A stretch of 10,185 nucleotides of DNA from Candidatus Nitrosopolaris nunavutensis (GTDB taxonomy: Archaea > Thermoproteota > Nitrososphaeria > Nitrososphaerales > Nitrososphaeraceae), in the NCBI GenBank assembly GCA_002501855.1, contig DAOM01000107.1:1-10185 (forward strand), in the 5' to 3' direction. Made by a program: the position numbers and the translations under genes. Below, in pieces: positions 6,438-10,185 of the stretch; the stretch's first letter is position 1; each line of letters starts with the position of its first letter. The notes beneath the pieces are model-generated. The model was not told the origin of the DNA. It searched no databases and saw nothing but the letters and a program-made list of their open reading frames with translations.

Positions 6438-6644
6438 GATATTTCTAATTTCATACGATATTTCTATTTTACCAGCAGAGCATTTCGCAGCGGAAATAAA
6501 CGCATTAGTTTTTGCTGGTAGCAAGGATCCTGGCTATTCCATCCCGTTCTAGATTTGAGATTCGGTTATGTAAATGCGAAATTTGTTGATGTGGCTAAGA
6601 CACCTCTTAGCAGTGTCCTTCAAAACAAGATGTCACAAGAGTAG
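6424..6644 (+). pseudogene. Unrecognised gene remnant directly after the DUF4242 gene
   Basis: Plus frame 1 is open from 6424 to TAG 6550 and reads ILPAEHFAAEINALVFAGSK followed by D-P-G-Y-S-I-P-F. Just after, frame 3 continues with L-D-L-R-F-G-Y-V-N-A-K-F-V-D-V-A-K-T-P-L-S-S-V-L-Q and stops at TAG 6642-6644. The two parts look like one protein broken by a frameshift around 6550. There is no start codon that would give a complete product. A 7-bp perfect hairpin (6594-6611) falls inside the second part and probably just reflects coding sequence. The family is not recognised. Confidence 0.45.
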
Positions 6645-6695
6645 TTGGACCTACTATACTGTGCTCAACCTACCCTACCTCAAATAATAATAAAG

Positions 6696-6709
6696 TTTTT
6701 TTCTTATAT
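6696..6709 (+). promoter_or_regulatory. T-run followed by a TATA-like box
   Basis: Seven T residues at 6696-6702 could end the transcript coming from the left, since archaeal RNA polymerase terminates at U-runs. The adjoining ttatat (6704-6709) would place a start site near 6734, next to an ATG at 6736 that opens a 22-codon frame and about 34 bases before the GTG of the next small gene. Confidence 0.35.
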
Positions 6710-6767
6710 CTTTAAGTCATCGCATCTCAATCAACATGCAGGAATTTTCTTTTCTTAATTATGATGT

Positions 6768-6950
6768 GTGCCGTCGCGCTCGCCATCTCTATTCAAGTTA
6801 ATTCGCCGTAGTGGTGTAGATGCCGATCCGGTGTTGTTGCCAAAGCAAAAAAAGACATTGGTTCCAAAAAATGTTGTCATTAGGGAGGAGGGTGAACCTG
6901 AATGCAAAATTATTAATCGGAATCTTTTGAATTCCAGATACTTTGTATAA
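6768..6950 (+). CDS. Small hypothetical protein (60 aa, GTG start), possibly N-terminally frameshifted
   Basis: The frame from GTG 6768 to TAA 6948-6950 gives a basic, Pro- and Lys-rich 60-residue product: F-K-L-I-R-R-S-G-V-D-A-D-P-V-L-L-P-K-Q-K, then V-P-K-N-V-V-I-R-E-E-G-E-P-E-C-K-I-I-N-R. The composition and codon pattern look coding and the overlapping minus-strand frame does not. The start is uncertain: GTG is the only start codon available and has no Shine-Dalgarno, while the ATG with the better TATA spacing (6736) is in a different frame and stops after 21 residues, which hints at a frameshift. No membrane segment or recognised domain. It is separated by 88 bases from the secreted repeat protein, which has its own promoter. 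Confidence 0.45.
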   Translation: MPSRSPSLFKLIRRSGVDADPVLLPKQKKTLVPKNVVIREEGEPECKIINRNLLNSRYFV

Positions 6951-7006
6951 AAACATTGTGTAGTAGCCCTGAAGAAGAAGAATATTGTAGATACATTCTT
7001 AATTCC

Positions 7007-7014
7007 TTTATAAT
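7007..7014 (+). promoter_or_regulatory. TATA box of the secreted repeat protein
   Basis: The box tttataat is centred about 28 bases before the ATG at 7039, the clearest promoter in the window. The spacing indicates a leaderless mRNA, in keeping with the lack of a Shine-Dalgarno. Confidence 0.6.
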
Positions 7015-7038
7015 TACTCATTCAAATCTTATGTTGAT

Positions 7039-7530
7039 ATGTCAAACAAACCATCACAAAGAGACAAGCAGATTATTACTGTAGCAGTAGCATTAACGTT
7101 TGGACTAGGCGCATTCATGTTTCCAACTATGACGAACTCTTTTGTTCCATCAGCATATGCGTTAAATTGGCGTCCTGCTCATCTCAATGTGAATTTGCAT
7201 CAACTATTAGCACAGATAAATCAATGCGTGGACCAAGGTACGCAGTGCTTCAACTCTGGAAACAGCCAAGCGAATATTCATTTGCACCAAGGTTGGTTCA
7301 ACCATATCGATTTGGGCCAGTCATTAGCACAAGTAAATGATTGTTCAGGCGGTAGTACGTGCATAAACTCCGGAAGTAACAATGCGAATATTCATGTCGG
7401 CAACCATCATAGTAGTAGCAATTCCGATTACGCAAAAATAGATCAATCAATAGCACAAGAAAATCATTGTTCAGGCGGTAGTACGTGCATAAACTCCGGA
7501 AGCAACACTGCCAACATCAACATCAATTAA
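7039..7530 (+). CDS. Secreted protein with three Cys-pair Asn/Gly/Ser repeats
   Basis: The 163-residue precursor has a basic start, a hydrophobic segment (residues 11-30) and a likely signal peptidase site after A-Y-A at 39-41, so it is exported and may be anchored or released. The mature part has three repeats of about 40 residues: an L-A-Q-x-N-x-C lead, a short loop, a second Cys, then C-(I/F)-N-S-G-(S/N) and A-N-I. Cysteines are 63/70, 102/108 and 144/150, all six in pairs likely to form small disulphide loops. Repeats two and three share CSGGSTCINSGSN. The alternating N-x-A-N-I-x pattern recalls beta-helical or curlin-type repeats, but no family can be named. It stands alone with a strong promoter and a U-rich terminator; a role in the cell surface or biofilm matrix is only inferred. 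Confidence 0.85.
   Translation: MSNKPSQRDKQIITVAVALTFGLGAFMFPTMTNSFVPSAYALNWRPAHLNVNLHQLLAQINQCVDQGTQCFNSGNSQANIHLHQGWFNHIDLGQSLAQVNDCSGGSTCINSGSNNANIHVGNHHSSSNSDYAKIDQSIAQENHCSGGSTCINSGSNTANININ
7340..7502 (+). repeat. 37-bp perfect direct repeat inside the secreted protein gene
   Basis: Bases 7340-7376 and 7466-7502 are identical over 37 positions, 126 bases (42 codons) apart, so the repeat keeps the reading frame. Sequence on both sides has diverged, which points to a recent duplication or gene conversion limited to the Cys-loop core. The first repeat of the protein does not share this DNA identity. Confidence 0.9.
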
Positions 7531-7559
7531 ATGAATTAGGATTCCACATAGAATAAACC

Positions 7560-7573
7560 TCTTTTTTCTTTTT
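7560..7573 (+). terminator. U-rich archaeal terminator
   Basis: A pyrimidine stretch with runs of six and five T (tcttttttcttttt) begins 30 bases after the stop of the secreted repeat protein. Archaeal polymerases terminate at such runs without needing a hairpin, and none is present here. Confidence 0.55.
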
Positions 7574-7576
7574 AAG

Positions 7577-7988
7577 ATAACCTGAAATTAGATCCTAAAA
7601 ACTTTATCATTGTTAAAGTATCAATTCCTGCTTGGTAGCAAATTCGCTGAATTTCTCCCGTCTAGCATAGCTAGGATATCCAACTTAAATATTTAAGATG
7701 GATTTAGGAGAAGATTAGATGTGATCAACATAACACTTCGTGAGTCACATCTAATGCTTGAGGATTCACGATAACGATATTTAGTAGTATTAAAGGTCCA
7801 CTTCTAGAGTCATATGGTCCAAGTCGTGATGTTTCCAAGATTTGCTCGGACATCCTCTGTTAAACTGCGATATGTTGTCAAAGTATTGGATGGTAGTGCG
7901 CCATGGCAATTCCGTACGTTCTTATTGGTATGATAAAAATATTATATGATGAAGAGTAAGCCACATTTACTGAATTGTTGCTTCTCAT
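7577..7988. other. 412-base gap with palindromes and only weak short frames
   Basis: No supported gene. A plus-strand frame from ATG 7814 to TGA 7931-7933 (39 residues, containing K-L-R-Y-V-V-K-V-L-D-G-S-A-P-W-Q-F-R-T-F) is protein-like, but the minus strand is open over the same bases, so it may be a remnant of either. Short palindromes occur at 7664-7676 and 7684-7697, and a longer inverted repeat at 7714-7755. An AT-rich box attatatg at 7941-7948 would suit a transcript for the zinc-ribbon gene at 8003. Confidence 0.35.
7684..7755 (+). ncRNA. Possible small structured RNA: palindromic TATA and 11-bp stem
   Basis: ATTAGATGTGA (7714-7724) and TCACATCTAAT (7745-7755) are perfect inverted arms around a 20-base loop that itself contains cac-ttc-gtg. 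About 27 bases before the left arm is the centre of a perfect 14-base palindrome, CTTAAATATTTAAG (7684-7697), which would serve as a TATA box and put the transcript start at the foot of the stem. There is no T-run right after it. It could instead be a protein-binding site. Confidence 0.25.
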
Positions 7989-7995
7989 GAGGTGA
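7989..7995 (+). promoter_or_regulatory. Strong Shine-Dalgarno deciding an AUA start
   Basis: GAGGTGA is fully complementary to the archaeal 16S 3' end (UCACCUC) and lies 7 bases before the ATA at 8003, the ideal distance. There is no ATG, GTG or TTG at a suitable distance in this frame, so it marks the start of the zinc-ribbon gene. Confidence 0.7.
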
Positions 7996-8002
7996 AAATA
8001 AA

Positions 8003-8185
8003 ATAACGAAAACAGAAAAAATTTTTACATCGCTAAGACCTTTCGTTGTCGATAGTCAGACTGGCAAAACAAAATTCTGTGCCAGCTGTGGTAATTTAGC
8101 TACTCAGGAAGCCTTATTCAGTTTTGGCGGCGGAGTAACTGTCATAGAAAGATATTGTGACATATGCGCAAGAAAAGTGAAGTAA
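8003..8185 (+). CDS. Small zinc-ribbon protein (60 aa) with apparent AUA start codon
   Basis: From ATA 8003 the frame gives 60 residues: T-K-T-E-K-I-F-T-S-L-R-P-F, then F-C-A-S-C-G-N-L-A-T-Q-E-A-L-F and E-R-Y-C-D-I-C-A-R-K-V-K. The pairs Cys26/Cys29 and Cys52/Cys55 form a two-knuckle zinc ribbon, suggesting a nucleic-acid or protein-binding adaptor. The frame has a stop at 7988-7990 and no standard start anywhere before the first Cys pair. A perfect Shine-Dalgarno 7 bases before the ATA shows where translation should begin, so either AUA is used or an ATG has mutated and the gene is dying. The 3' half is free of stops and conserved with the second copy at 8398, which begins with a normal ATG at the aligned place. 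Exact function unknown. Confidence 0.6.
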   Translation: MTKTEKIFTSLRPFVVDSQTGKTKFCASCGNLATQEALFSFGGGVTVIERYCDICARKVK

Positions 8186-8397
8186 AGTAATTAGCCACTC
8201 GTACTCTATTTGTGACGAGCAACAACAACAATGAGAATTTTAACATGCACGCGCTATAGGACATATATTGAACTCTTACCCGTACAAAAACATGAGGTCA
8301 GTTCAAAGAGATAATAGCCTATATGATTCGAAGAATACTATATTGAGTTCATATGTTTATAACGGATAAATTTTTCTTATTATGTCGTCGTGAGATA
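8186..8397. other. Spacer between the two zinc-ribbon copies
   Basis: Nothing firmly supported. One plus-strand frame is open for about 46 codons up to TAA near 8368 without family features. A TATA-like tttataac at 8356-8363 could drive the second copy with a leader of about 12 bases. Confidence 0.3.
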
Positions 8398-8563
8398 ATG
8401 AAATTGGAGAAGATTTTCAGATCGATGCGATCCCTAAAGAGTGCTAATGGCAATGCGAGACTTTGTCTAGCGTGCTGCTACTCGGGAAGCGTTATTTAAT
8501 GTGGGTGAAGAACTTGCTCTAATTGAAAGTTATTGTGACACATGTATGATAAAAATTAACTAA
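8398..8563 (+). pseudogene. Second zinc-ribbon copy, broken by an 8-base deletion
   Basis: ATG 8398 begins M-K-L-E-K-I-F-R-S-M-R-S-L-K, matching the first copy (T-K-T-E-K-I-F-T-S-L-R), and reaches L-C-L-A-C at 8461-8475, equivalent to F-C-A-S-C. The frame then runs to a premature TAA at 8497-8499. The next frame, from 8477, continues the homology: A-T-R-E-A-L-F-N-V-G-E-E, then I-E-S-Y-C-D-T-C-M-I-K-I-N and TAA 8561-8563. Aligning both copies shows a loss of 8 bases just after the first CxxC, deleting the G-N-L codons and shifting the frame. The two genes are tandem paralogues about 210 bases apart, diverged at most wobble positions, so the duplication is old while the deletion may be recent. 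Confidence 0.75.
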
Positions 8564-8616
8564 CCGCTCCTGCAATCCACCAAGAGTACTCAGAGCTTGA
8601 TTCTATACTAAAATAA

Positions 8617-8625
8617 TTATATAAT
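8617..8625 (+). promoter_or_regulatory. TATA box of the dead winged-helix gene
   Basis: The box ttatataat is centred about 27 bases before the ATG at 8648, the same spacing as the intact leaderless genes here, which supports the view that 8648 was once a real start. Confidence 0.5.
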
Positions 8626-8647
8626 GGATTAGAAATTTTATGATTTA

Positions 8648-8831
8648 ATGATTCAAACCAAAGATACTAATCCAGCCCCGATGTCAGTTGACGCTAATTT
8701 TGAAATGAGGATGTCTTACCATGCTGTATAGTCATCCTGAAATGTTAAGGCTGGTATCTGCTCCCGTCAAGCGTGGCAAGAATCGGGATAGAATACATAT
8801 ATTTCTAATGCATACAACGGTAAGAATATGA
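8648..8831 (+). pseudogene. Truncated and frameshifted winged-helix regulator remnant
   Basis: ATG 8648 gives M-I-Q-T-K-D-T-N-P-A-P-M-S-V-D-A-N-F-E-M then R-M-S-Y-H-A, stopping at TAG 8729. The overlapping frame from 8721 continues with L-Y-S-H-P-E-M-L-R-L-V-S-A-P-V-K-R-G-K-N followed by R-D-R-I-H-I-F-L-M to TGA 8829-8831. Together they look like the start of a thaumarchaeal winged-helix transcription regulator: a conserved lead, a helix of the type 'hPEMLRLhs', then 'NRDxIxxFLxLT', after which the recognition helix is expected and is lost. The family call rests on pattern memory only. It ends 25 bases before the integrase ATG, so the integrase promoter region may have replaced its 3' part. 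Confidence 0.45.
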
Positions 8832-8836
8832 TTACA

Positions 8837-8844
8837 TTTATAAA
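8837..8844 (+). promoter_or_regulatory. TATA box of the tyrosine recombinase
   Basis: The box tttataaa is only about 17 bases before ATG 8857 but about 26 before the in-frame ATG 8866. If the gene is leaderless like its neighbours, 8866 is the real start. Confidence 0.5.
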
Positions 8845-8856
8845 TAAAACACAAGA

Positions 8857-10107
8857 ATGGCCCTCATGGAGTACGGTTGTATTGACACATTCTTAGAGAC
8901 CATTTCTCGTATGAATGCCGCTAGCGCCAAAATATATGGTCAAAGGCTCAAAAATTTTAATGATTTCTGTCTGAAACAATATAATTTCGATACTGACAGA
9001 ATAATCAACGAGATTAAGCTTAATCGCATAGACCCGTATAAAGTATTGAATCAATTTATTGATTACTTGCAATATTCACATACATTATCGCCCCTGACAC
9101 TGAATCAACAAATCATAACGACAAAAAATTTGTTCGAGTATCATGATGTTAATATCTCAAACGCAAAATTAAAATTCAAAGTCAAATTTCCCAGGACTGT
9201 TCGCAGACACAAGCAAGCCTTGTCTAAGGACGACGTTTGTAATATCATTAATTCATGCTCCCAAATTAGACTAAAGACTTATGTTATATTACTAGCAGCC
9301 ACCGGAATGCGGGCCGTAGAGGCTTTGTCAGTCAGAATCAAGGATTTTGACTCTAAATCGCGCAAAATCATACTACGGGGCGGTTTTACAAAGACGAGAA
9401 CAGAGAGAATCATTTGGCTCACGGAGGAAGCCTCGAAGCAAATTGAGGCATTAATAGAATACAAATATCGATCAAGACGAGTATGCTATTATAATGCACG
9501 TAAACATTTGGCTGTTAATGAGTACAGGACACCGGCCAAGAACGAAAATGATTTGATTTTTGCCGTTCGCCAGACCAAACCCAATCCAAAGAACATATAC
9601 AATCACTTATCCGCGGATTTTGGTAAAACCCTTGCTAGGATTGATATGAACATTAAAGAAGAATATGTGCCAAATCCCAATAGCCGGTTGATACATAAAG
9701 AACGTAGACGAATTACGCTCCATTCTTTTAGACGCTATGTCAAGTCTACAATCAGTGATTTGGGATTTGGAGACTTTAGTGAGTATTTTATTGGGCATAA
9801 AGGAAGCACTTACTACACCAAGACTGACAAACAAATAGCAGAAATGTTTAGCAAGGTCGAGTCGCACTTAACATTTCTAGATTTTCCTGCTTTAGAGCGT
9901 AAAGGCGCCGACACTCAAGCAAAAGTGGAAATACTAGAACAAGAAAATCAAAGACTGAGACAAACGGAGGAATCAAACAAGAATACGTTAGCGACACTGA
10001 GTGATCAAGTCGCAGTACTAATGAATGTTCTTCCATTCATGAAGTCGAGTAAAAGCCTCGGAGCCATACGGAATGTGCTTAAAGAAGGGATAGAAACCAA
10101 TAAGTGA
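8857..10107 (+). CDS. Tyrosine recombinase (integrase), archaeal type
   Basis: A 416-residue site-specific recombinase. Residues ~10-110 form the SAM-like core-binding domain; ~118-340 form the catalytic domain. The catalytic set is visible: Arg152 in A-T-G-M-R-A-V-E-A-L, Lys179 in the G-G-F-T-K-T-R-T-E beta-hairpin, His289 and Arg292 in L-H-S-F-R-R-Y, His314 in F-I-G-H-K-G-S, and the nucleophile Tyr319 or Tyr320 in S-T-Y-Y-T-K. A C-terminal coiled coil (about 352-390, including VEILEQENQRLRQ) is added, a feature of thaumarchaeal integrases that may hold the synaptic complex. The longest frame starts at 8857; the TATA position favours 8866, three codons in. All key residues are present, so the enzyme is probably active and may mobilise the local island. 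No tRNA or clear att direct repeat is visible. Confidence 0.92.
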   Translation: MALMEYGCIDTFLETISRMNAASAKIYGQRLKNFNDFCLKQYNFDTDRIINEIKLNRIDPYKVLNQFIDYLQYSHTLSPLTLNQQIITTKNLFEYHDVNISNAKLKFKVKFPRTVRRHKQALSKDDVCNIINSCSQIRLKTYVILLAATGMRAVEALSVRIKDFDSKSRKIILRGGFTKTRTERIIWLTEEASKQIEALIEYKYRSRRVCYYNARKHLAVNEYRTPAKNENDLIFAVRQTKPNPKNIYNHLSADFGKTLARIDMNIKEEYVPNPNSRLIHKERRRITLHSFRRYVKSTISDLGFGDFSEYFIGHKGSTYYTKTDKQIAEMFSKVESHLTFLDFPALERKGADTQAKVEILEQENQRLRQTEESNKNTLATLSDQVAVLMNVLPFMKSSKSLGAIRNVLKEGIETNK

Positions 10108-10115
10108 ACCCATCA

Positions 10116-10138
10116 GTCGGCGATTATGCATTGCCGAC
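10116..10138. repeat. 6-bp inverted repeat after the integrase gene
   Basis: GTCGGC and GCCGAC flank an 11-base loop (10122-10132) nine bases after the integrase stop. It could be part of a recombination site or a transcript-end hairpin. There is no following T-run, and a 6-bp match in one place is weak evidence. Confidence 0.3.
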
Positions 10139-10185
10139 CCTATATTCAATCGTAGGAAGCGTGCATTATCGGAGCAAGAAATTCA

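Noticed and set aside
6470-6520. 8-bp inverted repeat TACCAGCA/TGCTGGTA with a 35-base loop
   Set aside because: Considered as an IS end pair, but the enclosed 35 bases are too short and it falls inside coding-like sequence.
6342-6524. 60-codon minus-strand frame across the end of the DUF4242 gene
   Set aside because: It overlaps a firmly identified gene and the plus-strand remnant, and shows no motif of its own.
6594-6611. Perfect hairpin GCTAAGA-cacc-TCTTAGC
   Set aside because: Considered as a terminator, but there is no following T-run and it lies inside the coding reading of the 6424-6644 remnant.
6755-7021. 88-codon minus-strand frame with a run of five Phe
   Set aside because: It is antisense to the better-looking 6768-6950 frame, and its Phe run is just the complement of a poly-A/AAG stretch. 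Its start region also overlaps the promoter of the secreted protein.
9279-10036. Several minus-strand open frames inside the recombinase gene
   Set aside because: They are antisense to a gene with a full catalytic set and have no domain features.
1-10185. CRISPR array, tRNA or rRNA gene, replication origin, att direct repeats
   Set aside because: I looked for regularly spaced repeats, cloverleaf-like sequence and a duplicated sequence that could flank an island, and found none within the window.

Overview
The window is AT-rich and reads as an archaeal, probably ammonia-oxidising thaumarchaeal (Nitrososphaerales, Nitrosocosmicus-like) accessory region. The evidence is indirect: TATA-like boxes lie about 26-30 bases before most start codons, as expected for leaderless archaeal transcripts; one gene has the archaeal Shine-Dalgarno GAGGTGA; the tyrosine recombinase and the tiny CxxC zinc-ribbon proteins resemble those common in this lineage. 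There is no 16S rRNA, tRNA or other marker gene to prove the placement.

Layout. 1-847 holds a broken alpha/beta-hydrolase gene. 848-1657 encodes a six-helix membrane protein of unknown function. 1710-2220 is a patch of tiny minus-strand genes (one with a zinc-binding pattern and a probable frameshift) and a possible TnpB remnant on the plus strand. 2436-5720 is the best-preserved part: a SufR-like winged-helix regulator, an aldo/keto reductase, a VOC/glyoxalase-fold protein and, convergent to them, an NADPH-dependent FMN reductase. 6201-6437 is a DUF4242 (SCO4226-type nickel-binding) protein. 7039-7530 is a secreted protein with three Cys-pair repeats. 8003-8563 holds two tandem zinc-ribbon genes, one apparently starting at AUA and the other broken. 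8857-10107 is a tyrosine recombinase.

How the genes may work together. The regulator-AKR-VOC-flavin reductase block looks like a small redox or electrophile-stress set: a putative Fe-S-sensing repressor next to enzymes that reduce carbonyls and quinones. The AKR and the FMN reductase share a 14-base upstream element (AATTTGTATAATTT) at the same distance, about 23 bases centre to centre, from their TATA boxes, which suggests co-regulation across the convergent arrangement.

The other striking feature is decay. Translating the apparently empty intergenic stretches in all frames shows at least six degraded protein-coding remnants: hydrolase 237-710, an unknown with three in-frame stops 4754-5007, an unknown minus-strand gene 5806-6062, an unknown 6424-6644, the zinc-ribbon paralogue 8398-8563, and a winged-helix regulator 8648-8831 just before the integrase. 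This is what one expects in a recombinase-associated island that is gaining and losing genes.
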